Source: Haloplanus aerogenes (GTDB lineage Archaea; Halobacteriota; Halobacteria; Halobacteriales; Haloferacaceae). Taken from it: a stretch of DNA of 64,000 nt. The stretch is from positions 3,224,001-3,288,000 of the forward strand of contig NZ_CP034145.1 in the NCBI RefSeq assembly GCF_003856835.1. Direction: 5' to 3'. Shown piece after piece: positions 1 through 8,463 of the stretch (position 1 is the stretch's first letter; each line of letters begins with the position of its first letter). The translations under genes were made by a program, and so were the position numbers. The notes under the pieces were generated by a model. The model saw only the letters and a program-made list of their open reading frames with translations, was not told the DNA's origin and ran no database searches.

Positions 1-335
1 ATCTGGGCGTCCGGCCCGAGACGGACACCGAGGGCTGCCTACAGGACATCCACTGGTCCCACGGCGCCTTCGGCTACTTCCCCACCTACTCGCTGGGGAG
101 CGTCGTCGCGGCGCAGTTGTTCGACGCCGCCGAGGCGGACATCGAGGGATTGGAGGGGCAGGTCCGCGAGGGCGAGTTCGACACCCTGCACGAGTGGCTG
201 ACCGACAATATCCACCACCACGGGAAGCGCTACGAGACGAACGACTTGGTCCGGCGGGCGACCGGCGAGGACGTGTCGGCCGACGCCTTCGTCGACTACG
301 CGACGGCGAAGTACGGCGACCTGTACGGACTGTAG
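1..335 (+). CDS. Carboxypeptidase Taq (M32), C-terminal part
   Basis: The window opens inside this gene; about 110 C-terminal residues are visible in the frame whose first full codon is at base 3. The motif GCLQDIHWSHGAFGYFPTY followed by SLGS and AAQLF is typical of the C-terminal half of M32 metallocarboxypeptidases, cytosolic zinc enzymes that trim C-terminal residues from peptides. The catalytic HExxH helix lies upstream, outside the window. The end, with an alpha-helical ATAKYGDLYGL tail, looks intact. Identification rests on recall of the family and a partial protein. Confidence 0.85.
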   Translation, partial: LGVRPETDTEGCLQDIHWSHGAFGYFPTYSLGSVVAAQLFDAAEADIEGLEGQVREGEFDTLHEWLTDNIHHHGKRYETNDLVRRATGEDVSADAFVDYATAKYGDLYGL

Positions 336-389
336 CGGCGGTCGTAGGCCCGAATCGCACGACTGTGACCGCTCGACCTGTACTGTGCT

Positions 390-435
390 ATACTTATCCA
401 CACCAATACGCCTAAGTAATGGTATGGCGTACCAT
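390..435 (+). promoter_or_regulatory. Promoter boxes and inverted repeat before the zinc-finger gene
   Basis: Two AT-rich boxes, around 390-398 and 412-419, precede the gene. The second is centred about 26 bp before the ATG at 443, which would give a leaderless transcript. An inverted repeat, ATGGTA at 419-424 and TACCAT at 430-435, lies between box and start, where a bound repressor could block initiation. The repeat is seen directly; its role as an operator is inference. Confidence 0.35.
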
Positions 436-442
436 GGCATGT

Positions 443-628
443 ATGGCAGCCGGACCCAGCGAACACGACGACGAACTGTTCGACCAGTTCCTCGCGGACA
501 ACGGCCACGAAACCACACCGGTACGCTGGGAACGATCCTATAACAAGCTGCAGTGCCCGGACTGTGGGGCACTGCACGACGAGGCCGCGACCGACTGTTC
601 GGTCTGCGGCTGGGACCCGGCCACGTAG
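443..628 (+). CDS. Small zinc-ribbon protein, HVO_0416-like
   Basis: A 61-residue acidic protein with two CPxCG-type knuckles, CPDCG near residue 35 and CSVCGW near residue 52, which should bind one zinc ion. The context SYNKLQCPDCGALH and the CGW ending resemble the haloarchaeal HVO_0416 family of small zinc-finger proteins; no biochemical role can be read from the sequence. In-frame ATGs also exist at 419 and 434. The start at 443 is chosen because the resulting MAAGPS start resembles relatives as I recall them and fits a leaderless transcript from the box near 415. It is monocistronic, followed by the helicase gene 75 bp downstream. Confidence 0.75.
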   Translation: MAAGPSEHDDELFDQFLADNGHETTPVRWERSYNKLQCPDCGALHDEAATDCSVCGWDPAT

Positions 629-703
629 CCGGGTCAATTCCGGCGTCGTCGCCCGTCCTTCGAGCCACGCCGTTTATAGAGCCTCGGGCCGTGCACATGG
701 ACA

Positions 704-2548
704 ATGAGCGACGACGCTACGGTCACCCGCCTCTTCGGTGGCCCCGGTAGCGGGAAGACGACGGCCCTCCTCGACCGCGTAGACGAATTGCTGGAAAACG
801 ACGACGTGAGCATCCGCGACGTCCTCGTCGTCTCGTACACCCGGGCCGCGGCCGCGGAGGTGCGCGAACGCCTCGCCGAGCGACTCGACGTGTCGCCCCG
901 CGCGCTTCAGGGGAACGTCTGTACGATGCACGCGAAGGCGTACGAACTGCTCGACCTCTCGCGGGGCGACGTGGTCGGCGAGAGCGACAAGGAGGAGTTC
1001 TGCGAGGAGTACGGCATCGAGTACGAGGACGAGTACGGCGGCGCGGGTCGACGAACGGCCCGGTCGACGACGCTCGGCAACAAGATCATCGCCACCAGCC
1101 AGTGGCTCCAGCGCACCCAGCGCGACGTGGCCGACTGGTACGACGTGCCCTTCCAGTGGGACGTGGAGACGGTCCGCCTCCCACCCGACATCGACCCCAA
1201 CGCACAGGAAGGGAACAAGTACACGCCGACGTGGCCGACCGACGACGACCGGATCGACGTGCCCGAAGTCATCCGCGCGTGGCGCGCGTACAAGGGCGAA
1301 CACGGCCTCGTCGGCTTCGCGGACATGCTCGAACGGGTGGCCCAGCGGTCGCTCGTCCCTCACGTCGACTACCTCGTCATCGACGAGTTTCAGGACATCA
1401 CCACCCTCCAGTACGAGGTGTACGAGGAGTGGAAACCCCACATGGAGGGCGTCCTCATCGCCGGCGACGACGATCAGGTCGTCTACGCCTGGCAGGGCGC
1501 CGACCCCAACATCCTCCTCGACGCCGAGGTGCACGAGGACATCGTGTTGCCCAACTCCTACCGCCTCCCCTCGCGCATCCTCAACGTCGTCAATCGGGAG
1601 ATTCGCCACATCGACAAGCGACAGGAGAAGGACCTGAACCCGCGCAAGGAGGGCGGCGTCGTCGAGGGGATTCAGAACCCCTCGATGTTCGAGGTGGTGC
1701 GGAACGTCCAGCACACCGTCGACACCACCGACGAGACGCTGATGATCCTCTTCCGGGCGCGCTACCAGATGTTCCAGTTCATCGACGACTTCCTCCCGAA
1801 GGGCATCCCGTTCTCGGTGATGACGGATCAGCGGATGTGGACCGACCGCCTCACCCAGTACGTCCGCGCCGTCGAGAAACTGGAGGCCGACGACCCGATC
1901 ACGGGACTGGAAGCGCGCCGCCTCGCCGACATGCTTCAGGATTCGGCGTTCGGGACGAACGAGCGCGACGACTTCTACGACACGCTCGACGACCGCGAGG
2001 AAGAAGCGGACGTAGAGGACATCGCCGAAATCGAGATATCGGCGGACGTGGTGAACGACCACATCCCCTTCATGCCCGACGCCGCCTCCGCGGGCGATAT
2101 GCTCCGAAAGGTGACGAGTTTCCAGCGCAACTCCGTCGACGCCTACTTCGGCGGGGAGTATCAGGGCATGGACCCGAGTCGCGTCCGCGTCGGCACCATC
2201 CACTCCGCGAAGGGTCGCGAGGCCGACCACGTCTTCGTCTGTACCGACCTCACCGAGAAGGTGGTCGAGCAGATGGCCGCGAGCGTCGACGATCCGACCG
2301 ACGTGGACGGCGTCGAGGAGTTCACCGCCCACACCAGTCCCGTCCCACTCCTCACCGACAACGAGCGCCGCGTGTTCTACGTCGGGATGAGCCGGGCGCG
2401 GGAACGGCTCGTCCTCCTGGAGAACCTCATCGGCGGCGCCCCCACCCTCCCGATCAGCGTCGTGTTGCACAACGAACTGCGCGACGAGGGCGTGGAGGCG
2501 ATGCTGGAGGAGGCCCAGGAGACCCCGGCTCCCGAACCCGAGCCGTGA
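704..2548 (+). CDS. UvrD/Rep-family superfamily 1 DNA helicase
   Basis: A 614-residue SF1A helicase. The Walker A motif GGPGSGKTT is at residues 12-20, Walker B VIDEFQD near 224-230, motif III AGDDDQVVYAWQGADP near 252-267, and motif VI VGMSRARERL near 560. These are the ATP-binding and translocation motifs of UvrD/PcrA enzymes, which unwind DNA 3' to 5' in repair. The protein is somewhat shorter than bacterial UvrD, and the 1B/2B insertions appear reduced. The ATG at 704 is in a plausible leaderless position. The TGA stop overlaps the GTG of the next gene (GTGA), implying translational coupling. Confidence 0.9.
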   Translation: MSDDATVTRLFGGPGSGKTTALLDRVDELLENDDVSIRDVLVVSYTRAAAAEVRERLAERLDVSPRALQGNVCTMHAKAYELLDLSRGDVVGESDKEEFCEEYGIEYEDEYGGAGRRTARSTTLGNKIIATSQWLQRTQRDVADWYDVPFQWDVETVRLPPDIDPNAQEGNKYTPTWPTDDDRIDVPEVIRAWRAYKGEHGLVGFADMLERVAQRSLVPHVDYLVIDEFQDITTLQYEVYEEWKPHMEGVLIAGDDDQVVYAWQGADPNILLDAEVHEDIVLPNSYRLPSRILNVVNREIRHIDKRQEKDLNPRKEGGVVEGIQNPSMFEVVRNVQHTVDTTDETLMILFRARYQMFQFIDDFLPKGIPFSVMTDQRMWTDRLTQYVRAVEKLEADDPITGLEARRLADMLQDSAFGTNERDDFYDTLDDREEEADVEDIAEIEISADVVNDHIPFMPDAASAGDMLRKVTSFQRNSVDAYFGGEYQGMDPSRVRVGTIHSAKGREADHVFVCTDLTEKVVEQMAASVDDPTDVDGVEEFTAHTSPVPLLTDNERRVFYVGMSRARERLVLLENLIGGAPTLPISVVLHNELRDEGVEAMLEEAQETPAPEPEP

Positions 2549-3183
2549 GCGTCGAGGTGGCGCTGCCGGCCGCCGAATCGGGACTCGTCGCCGTCGCGGA
2601 CCGCCTCGCGGCGGCGACGGTCGTCGACGGACGACTGCGCGTCGACGGCGACCCGCTCATGGCGGCGGTACTCGACGGCGTCGTGAACGAGGCCGCCGAC
2701 GATCTGACGGCGATCGTGGGAACGCACGACGGACCGCTCCGAGCAGGTGTCCCCATCGTCGTCGCGGTCGATCCCCGCGTCGACGACGCCTCCACGCCGC
2801 TCGCGCGGACGTTCGTCGTCGACGGGAGCGGCGGCTGGGAGCGGCGGGCGGCCGTCGCCGTCGAGATGGCCCACGACGCCGTCCGCCGGGTGGCCGAACC
2901 GGGAGTCCCGGCTCGCCGGATCGTCGACGAGGCGGTCGCGGAACTCGCGGCGTACGGCCTCGGCACGGGCGAGGGCGCCGTGGCTCGCGGACTCGGCACC
3001 GACATCGACTTTTCGACCGACACGTCGCTGGCGGCCGGTCAGCGATTCGTTCTCGATCCGACGGCCGTCGCGCCCGACGCCGACCGCGGCGCGGTGCGGA
3101 TCGGGGCGTGGTACGCGGTTACCGACGAGGGGTGTCGACGGCTCGGGGACCTGCCCACGTCGCTGTCGCCGGACGCCTACTGA
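2545..3183 (+). CDS. M24-like (pita-bread fold) protein, probably non-catalytic
   Basis: A 212-residue protein starting at the GTG that overlaps the helicase stop codon by 4 bases. The central part (AAVAVEMAHDAVRRVAEPGV..) and GLGTDIDF..LAAGQRFVLDPTAV resemble the creatinase/aminopeptidase M24 fold. I do not see the five metal ligands (D, D, H, E, E) of active M24 peptidases, so it may be a degenerate relative with a binding or structural role. Coupling to a repair-type helicase is the only clue to its job. It converges on the next gene with a 7-bp overlap of coding ends. Confidence 0.65.
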   Translation: MSVEVALPAAESGLVAVADRLAAATVVDGRLRVDGDPLMAAVLDGVVNEAADDLTAIVGTHDGPLRAGVPIVVAVDPRVDDASTPLARTFVVDGSGGWERRAAVAVEMAHDAVRRVAEPGVPARRIVDEAVAELAAYGLGTGEGAVARGLGTDIDFSTDTSLAAGQRFVLDPTAVAPDADRGAVRIGAWYAVTDEGCRRLGDLPTSLSPDAY

Positions 3184-3437
3184 GCGTCCCTATCCTCGTC
3201 GTCCTCGTCCGGTTCCTTCACCGCCCGGCCGACGACGCGTTCCAGAACCGCGCCGGGCAGGTCGGCTGGCGTCGTGAGTCGCCGGGGTAACACGACCATC
3301 AACACGGCGACGATCACGAGACCGCCGCCGAGGAGCCGGTTCCCGGAGAGAAACGTCTCGATGCCGTAGAGGCCGACGGGGATGGCGAAGATGAGCGTGG
3401 CCGCGAGGCCGACGGTCTCCAGAATCCCGAGTCGCAT
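3177..3437 (-). CDS. Small two-helix membrane protein, DUF7533-like
   Basis: An 86-residue protein with two hydrophobic segments: LGILETVGLAATLIFAIPVG near residues 3-22, and a second around 37-52 rich in G, L, V and I. A basic PRRL stretch and a charged, acidic C-terminus (EPDEDDEDRD) follow, suggesting a cytoplasmic tail. The frame is open upstream to an ATG at 3464, but the start MRLGILETVG at 3437 fits this family as I recall it. Function unknown; the DUF number is from memory. Confidence 0.65.
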   Translation of the reverse strand: MRLGILETVGLAATLIFAIPVGLYGIETFLSGNRLLGGGLVIVAVLMVVLPRRLTTPADLPGAVLERVVGRAVKEPDEDDEDRDAQ

Positions 3438-3485
3438 CGGCGGACGTAGGCGGCGACGGGACAAAAGAGGCGTCGGTCTCGGGTC

Positions 3486-4015
3486 CTACCCCGTGACGCC
3501 CGACGGCAATTCGTCCACGTCGTCGACGCTCAGTCCCGTCGTGACGAGGAGCCGAAGGCCCCGGCGGTCGGATTGGGGCTGTTTGGGAGGAAGACGCTGT
3601 AGAGATCCTCGTTGGTCGCGCGACGGGTGGCGCGCGGCGCCTCGTTGGTGATGAAGCCGACGGCGTAGACGCCCTTGCGGAGGAACTCGACGAGGACGAC
3701 GGCGTCGTAGCCGGCGGAGCGCTGGACGAGGCGGATGGCTCGCTCGACGCCGCCGAAGAGGCGTTTCCCGAGGCGCCACGACGCGAGATAGCCGAGGAGC
3801 GTGATCCCCGCGTCGATGAGCAGGGCCGCGAGCAACTGCGCGACGATTTCGACGTTGGCGGTGTAGTTGGTCAGTCGCGTCGCCTGCACGAGCGGATTCA
3901 GGAGGCCGGTCGTGCGGACGAAGACGAACTGCAGGACGAACAGCGTCACCGCGAGCGGCGTCACCAGCAGGAGGCCGGTGGCGAAACTGGTCCGGAGGCG
4001 GCCGCTGAGACTCAT
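3486..4015 (-). pseudogene. DUF502 membrane protein, disrupted by a frameshifting deletion
   Basis: The first 155 or so residues read as a normal DUF502 protein: two transmembrane helices after MSLSGRLRTSFATGLL, then GVERAIRLVQRSAGYD and the family signature VFLPNSPNPTAG near the end. After PTAG the frame runs into AFGSSSRRD and a stop at 3530. In the neighbouring frame the expected C-terminal region appears at once (GLRLLVTTGLSVDDVDELPS, stop at 3486). Family members have about 20 residues between these two parts (a DMSV-type segment), which are missing here. So the gene seems to have lost a non-multiple-of-three stretch near 3555. This is a true mutation or an assembly error. Confidence 0.7.
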
Positions 4016-4096
4016 ACCGAGAGAGAGAGAGCGGAACGCGGATAAGTGAGACGGCGGATCGGAATCCCTTACTCCGGCGCCGGCGAACGGGCGAGC

Positions 4097-4675
4097 ATGT
4101 TCACGGGTATCGTCGAGGAGACGGGCGAGGTGGTCGGCGTCGACGTGACCGAGGAGGGCCGCCGCCTCCGCATCCGCCACGGGTTCGACGCGGTCGACCA
4201 CGGCCAGTCCATCAGCGTCAGCGGCGTCTGTCTCACGGTCGAGCGCTTCGACGACGACTGGTTCGAGGTGTTTCTCGCGAGCGAGACGGTGGCGAAGACG
4301 TATCTCGGCGAGGTCGGAGTGGGCGACACCGTCAACCTCGAACGCGCCATGCCCGCCGACGGGCGCTTCGACGGCCACATCGTTCAGGGGCACGTCGACG
4401 GCGTGGCGACCGTCGAGGCCGTCGAACGCGTCGGCGACGACTGGGAGTTCACGTTCTCGCTCCCCCCGGACCTCGGACGCTACGTCGTCGCCAAGGGCTC
4501 CATCGCCCTCGACGGGATCAGTCTCACTGTCGCGGACCGCGCCGACGGTCGGATCACCGTCGCGATCATCCCGACGACGTACGATCTGACGACGCTCTCG
4601 ACGAAGGAACCGGGCGATCCGGTCCACGTCGAGGTGGACGTGGTCGCGAAGTACGTGGAGCAGTTGGTCGACTGA
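4097..4675 (+). CDS. ribE: Riboflavin synthase, alpha-chain type
   Basis: A 192-residue enzyme that dismutates two 6,7-dimethyl-8-ribityllumazines into riboflavin, the last step of the pathway. The family start MFTGIVEETGEV is present. The protein is made of two similar lumazine-binding halves, seen from the repeated pattern SISVSGVCLTV near residue 36 and SIALDGISLTV near residue 134. Length is normal for the family. Many archaea use an unrelated riboflavin synthase, but haloarchaea carry this bacterial-type enzyme. It is followed after 3 bp by the end of the convergent PrsW gene. Confidence 0.93.
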   Translation: MFTGIVEETGEVVGVDVTEEGRRLRIRHGFDAVDHGQSISVSGVCLTVERFDDDWFEVFLASETVAKTYLGEVGVGDTVNLERAMPADGRFDGHIVQGHVDGVATVEAVERVGDDWEFTFSLPPDLGRYVVAKGSIALDGISLTVADRADGRITVAIIPTTYDLTTLSTKEPGDPVHVEVDVVAKYVEQLVD

Positions 4676-4678
4676 GCG

Positions 4679-5686
4679 TCAGGACTCGAACTCGGTCGCC
4701 TCCACCTCGAACGCCGACTCCTCGGCTTCCTCGTCCTCGTGGACCTCGCGGTAGGTGTGGCTGTATCGCCGGATCTTTCGGAAGAGTATGAGGCCGAAGA
4801 AGCCGTCGTAGAGCAGGACGTAGACGAAGTAGGACGGGAGCTGCGGCAGGCCGGTCGCGAGGGCGATCAGTCCCGAGCCGATGCCGACGGTGGTGTTGTA
4901 GGTGGCGTGGATGAACGCGGCGATCAGGAGACCCTTGACGACGATCGGCCCGCGGTTTTTCGGGTTGAACTTCGCGAGGCCGAGGTAGTAGCCGGCGAAG
5001 GCGGAGTAGATGACGTGGCCCGGCCCGGCGAGGGCGCGGACGGCCGTAATCCCGCCACCGGCGCCGATGAGGCCCAGCCCCGTCGCCGTCGGCGCGTCGA
5101 GGCTCTGCGTAATGTAGAGGGCGTTCTCGATGGTGGCGAAGCCGAGACCGGCGACGGCGCCGTACACCGCGCCGTCGACGACGGCCTCGAAGTGGTCGGT
5201 GCCGTAGGCGTACAGCCGGACGGCGAGGAGTTTCACCGTCTCCTCGATGGGGCCGACGATGAGGAAGAAAAAGAGGACGTTGCCGACGAAGCCGAGGCCG
5301 TCGAAGGTGCCTTTGGTGATCGAGTTGAGCACCGCCGCGAAGTTGGCGGTCAGGACGCCGAGGAGGAAGGTAGCGACGAGAATCGAGAGGGGTTCGCCGC
5401 TCGTGACGTCCGTCCGCCGGACGTAGAGGGTGAGGCCGAGCGCCGGGAGCGCGGAGAGGAGCGTCAGCGCGCCGATCTGTGGGTCGGTCAGCGCGCTCAG
5501 TCCGCCGATACCGACGAGGATGAGCAGGGCGATGCCCACGACGAACAGTCGGGCCGAGGCGACCATCACGCGGTAGATGCCGGACGACACGGCGTCGAGC
5601 GGACCCCGACGTTCCCACGTTGCGATGTCGTAGAGGTCGACGGAATCGTCGGCACGCTCCTCGACCGGGTCCCGTCTGCGCGACAT
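4679..5686 (-). CDS. PrsW-family intramembrane metalloprotease
   Basis: A 335-residue protein with about eight hydrophobic segments. The PrsW/CPBP-like catalytic motifs are visible: GPIEETVK near residue 143, AGPGHVIYSAFAG near 220, and FIHATYNT near 258, giving the EE, H and H residues expected to bind zinc within the membrane. Bacterial PrsW cleaves an anti-sigma factor; archaea lack that pathway, so the substrate here is unknown. The N-terminal 30 residues and the C-terminal tail are highly charged and probably cytoplasmic. The start ATG at 5686 lies about 100 bp from the divergent flavoprotein gene. Confidence 0.88.
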   Translation of the reverse strand: MSRRRDPVEERADDSVDLYDIATWERRGPLDAVSSGIYRVMVASARLFVVGIALLILVGIGGLSALTDPQIGALTLLSALPALGLTLYVRRTDVTSGEPLSILVATFLLGVLTANFAAVLNSITKGTFDGLGFVGNVLFFFLIVGPIEETVKLLAVRLYAYGTDHFEAVVDGAVYGAVAGLGFATIENALYITQSLDAPTATGLGLIGAGGGITAVRALAGPGHVIYSAFAGYYLGLAKFNPKNRGPIVVKGLLIAAFIHATYNTTVGIGSGLIALATGLPQLPSYFVYVLLYDGFFGLILFRKIRRYSHTYREVHEDEEAEESAFEVEATEFES

Positions 5687-5788
5687 ACACGTCGTGTCGC
5701 CTGCCAGCGGTTAAGTTCTTGGCCTAAGCGAACTGGGACCGCTCACCGGACCGCCGGGTATTTGTCCGCGCGCGCCGGAACGTGGCGC

Positions 5789-6922
5789 ATGTACGACTTC
5801 GTCGTAGTCGGCGTCGGCCCCGCGGGTGCGCGCCTCGCGCGCCGGGCCGCCGAGGCCGGATACGACGTGCTCGCCCTGGAGAAAGGGACCGTCGGCACGC
5901 CGCTCGCGTGTTCCGGGCACGTCAGCACCGACATCTGGGCATACGTCCCCGAAAGTGCGAAAGCGACCCTCCTCCAGAATCGGGTGTACGGCGCGAACTT
6001 CCGGCTCGGCGGGCCGGACTCCCGAGCGTACCCCTTCTACAAATCCAGCGAGGTGTCGAACGTCATCGACCGCGTCGAACTCGACCGGACGCTGGCCGAC
6101 GCGGCGCGGGCGGCGGGCACCGACGTGCGCGAGGGCCACACCGTCACCGCCGTCGACGAACGCGCGGACGGCGTCCGGGTGACCGCGAGCGCCGACGGCG
6201 AGACACACACGTTCGAGGGGCGCCTCGTCGCCGGCTGTGACGGTCCCGTCTCGCGGGTGCGCCGCGAGATCGGCCTGCCGGAACCGGCGGAGACGCTCCA
6301 CGGCGTCCTCGCGTTCGACGAGGAACCCGACCACGGCGACTTCGTGGACGTCCACCTGACGGTCCCGCGCTTCTTCGCGTGGCGCATCCCCCGCGGCGAC
6401 GCGGGTGTGGAGTACGGCCTCGCGGCGCCGCCCGGCACCGACGTGACCGAGCGGTTCGAACGCCTGACCGACGCCTACGGCGCCGAGACGACCCACCGGT
6501 GTTCGGGCGCCATCCCCATCGGCCCGCCGGAGCGCGTGACGAGCGACCGTGCCTTCCTCGTCGGCGACGCCGCCGCCCAGACCAAGCCCTTCACCGGCGG
6601 CGGCATCCTCTACGGCATGACCGCCGCGGACCACGCCGTCGACACCATCGATCCCACGGACCCATCGACGCTCGACGCCTACGAACGGGCGTGGCGGTCG
6701 GATTTGCGCCGAGAGATCCGGCTGGGCCACCTGATCCGCCGAGCGTACTCGCTGCCCGAACCGATCCAGCGGCTCGGTCTGTGGGCGCTCGACGGCGAAA
6801 TCGGGGTTCACATGGACCGCCCGACCTCTTTCTTCTCGGTCGAGCATCTGCGGGCGCTGGTCGGAGGGGGGAGCGCCGACACGGCAGGCGAAAACGAGCG
6901 ACCTCGGTCTCAGTCCGAGTAG
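5789..6922 (+). CDS. Geranylgeranyl reductase-family flavoprotein
   Basis: A 377-residue FAD-dependent oxidoreductase of the family that saturates isoprenoid chains of archaeal lipids. A Rossmann nucleotide-binding motif, VGVGPAGARLARRAAEAG, is at residues 7-24. The family motif LACSGHVS is near residue 37, and the second FAD motif FLVGDAAAQTKPFTGGGI is near 252-269. Paralogues act on menaquinone or other polyprenyls, so the exact substrate is not settled. The frame is open far upstream, but MYDFVVVGVGPAG is the natural start. The 3' end overlaps the convergent next gene by 13 bp. Confidence 0.85.
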   Translation: MYDFVVVGVGPAGARLARRAAEAGYDVLALEKGTVGTPLACSGHVSTDIWAYVPESAKATLLQNRVYGANFRLGGPDSRAYPFYKSSEVSNVIDRVELDRTLADAARAAGTDVREGHTVTAVDERADGVRVTASADGETHTFEGRLVAGCDGPVSRVRREIGLPEPAETLHGVLAFDEEPDHGDFVDVHLTVPRFFAWRIPRGDAGVEYGLAAPPGTDVTERFERLTDAYGAETTHRCSGAIPIGPPERVTSDRAFLVGDAAAQTKPFTGGGILYGMTAADHAVDTIDPTDPSTLDAYERAWRSDLRREIRLGHLIRRAYSLPEPIQRLGLWALDGEIGVHMDRPTSFFSVEHLRALVGGGSADTAGENERPRSQSE

Positions 6923-8001
6923 CGGGGCAGGCGGGCCGACCGGCCGCTCCCCTCGACGAACGGGAGCGAGGTGACCGTGGCGTCCACCTCGTCGCCGTCG
7001 ACACGGACGGTGAGTGAGGGATCGGAATCGTCCAGCACCCCACTCTCTGCGTAGGCGAGCGCGATGGGCCGCGAGAGCGACGGACTCTCCGCGCCGCGGG
7101 TCACGTCGCCGACGTGGGCGTCGCCCGCCATCACGGCCGCCCCCGAGTCGGGCACGGCGTCGAGTTCGAGGCCGACCAGTCGCTTGCTCGGCCGACCCTG
7201 ATTCTCGACGCGGGAGACGACTTCCTGTCCGACGTAACACCCCTTGTCGAAATCGAGCGCGTTGCGGACGCCGGCGACGTTCGGAATCCGGCCGGCGAGT
7301 TCGGTGTCGAACAGGGGCGTGCCCGCCTCCAGCGTCAGGGTATCCCACGTGCGGTAGCCGACGGGCGTCGTCGGCGTGCCGCGAGTGAGCAGGGAGTCCC
7401 ACACGTCGTCGGCGTCGTCGGCGCGACAGATCACCTCGTAGCCCGTCTCGCCGGTCGGATCGTCGGCGGAGACGACAGTGACGCCGGCGTCGGCGATGGC
7501 GCCGCGGGCGAACGTGAGCGGCTCCTCGGGCGCGCCGGAGCCAGCAAAGAGGGTCGCCACCGTCTCCGTCGCGGTGGGGCCGTGGACGCCGAAGACGCCG
7601 AACTCGTCGGAGGCGTCGCGGATCGACACGTCCTGAATGAACACCTTCTCGCTCCAGTCGGCGGCGAGGGGGTCGGCGCGGTCGGGCGGTGTGAAACAGA
7701 GCAGGCGCTCGCCCGCGTTGTAGACGTACAGATCGGTTTCGATGCCGCCCTGCGGGTCCAGCAGGAGGGCGTAACAGCCCTCGCCGTCGGCGGCGGGGAC
7801 GCGATTCGAGACGGCGTTGTCGACGAAATCGACGGCGTCGCTTCCCTCGACGACGACGACGCCGTAACCCATCTCGATGACGCCCACACCGTTGCGGACC
7901 GCGAGGTGGGTGCGCTCCGGGCGACCGTAGTGAGCGACGACGTCGCGCCCGCCCCGTGTCTCGAACTCGGCGCCGTAGTCGGCGTGGCGACCCCGTATCA
8001 T
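6910..8001 (-). CDS. YgfZ/GcvT-domain folate-binding protein
   Basis: A 363-residue protein with the aminomethyltransferase fold. The diagnostic YgfZ motif KGCYVGQEVVSRVENQG is near residues 252-268. In YgfZ/IBA57 proteins the cysteine of KGCYxGQE is needed for iron-sulfur enzyme maintenance and tRNA modification. Haloarchaeal copies are often annotated as glycine cleavage T protein, but this motif favours the YgfZ branch. The N-terminus ERTHLAVRNGVGVIEMG matches GcvT-like proteins. No other glycine-cleavage genes are nearby, which supports the non-GcvT assignment. Confidence 0.85.
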   Translation of the reverse strand: MIRGRHADYGAEFETRGGRDVVAHYGRPERTHLAVRNGVGVIEMGYGVVVVEGSDAVDFVDNAVSNRVPAADGEGCYALLLDPQGGIETDLYVYNAGERLLCFTPPDRADPLAADWSEKVFIQDVSIRDASDEFGVFGVHGPTATETVATLFAGSGAPEEPLTFARGAIADAGVTVVSADDPTGETGYEVICRADDADDVWDSLLTRGTPTTPVGYRTWDTLTLEAGTPLFDTELAGRIPNVAGVRNALDFDKGCYVGQEVVSRVENQGRPSKRLVGLELDAVPDSGAAVMAGDAHVGDVTRGAESPSLSRPIALAYAESGVLDDSDPSLTVRVDGDEVDATVTSLPFVEGSGRSARLPRYSD

Positions 8002-8055
8002 CGACGACAGGTAGACGGGGAGACGGAAAAAGTGACGCGGTTAGCGGTGGGGCGA

Positions 8056-8355
8056 TCAGAACCCGAGGCGGTCGCGGATGGCGTCGAACAGTCCGTCCTC
8101 CTCGTCCGGCCGTTCGCTCGGGTCGGGGACGACGCGGTCGTCGGGGAGGACGACCGTCCGCCCGTCGTCGTGTTCGACCGAGATGAGCGAGTCTTCCTTC
8201 AGTTTCCCGAGCGCGTCTTCGAGCGTGTCGATGTCTTCGTCGACGGCCGCGCGGAGTTCGAACACGGTCATCCCCTCACCACTGCGGTCGACCAGCGCGT
8301 CGAGGACGGCCACCTCCACGTCCTCGCGGTCGCGGAACTCCCGTTTGGCCTTCAT
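8056..8355 (-). CDS. Small winged-helix-like protein, DUF6432-like
   Basis: A 99-residue acidic protein starting MKAKREFRDREDVEVAVLDA. The pattern of helices followed by GEGMTVFELRAAVDEDIDTL and LKEDSLISVEHDDGRTVVL looks like a winged helix-turn-helix with a short beta wing. A charged tail DEEDGLFDAIRDRLGF follows. It probably binds DNA or acts as an adaptor; no target can be deduced. It is divergent from the 8464 gene, with 108 bp between starts that must hold both promoters. The DUF number is from memory. Confidence 0.7.
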   Translation of the reverse strand: MKAKREFRDREDVEVAVLDALVDRSGEGMTVFELRAAVDEDIDTLEDALGKLKEDSLISVEHDDGRTVVLPDDRVVPDPSERPDEEDGLFDAIRDRLGF

Positions 8356-8463
8356 GCACGGACGTAACGACCGCGGATGGTTTACCAGTACCGCCGAGCA
8401 GTGTCGCAGTCGGACGCACGTCTGACGGACGCTTTTGGTGTCGGAACCCGCTACCCCTACACA

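Noticed and set aside
4739-5788. A 350-residue N-terminal extension of the geranylgeranyl reductase-like protein
   Set aside because: It is antisense to the PrsW gene, and the Rossmann motif starts right after the ATG at 5789.
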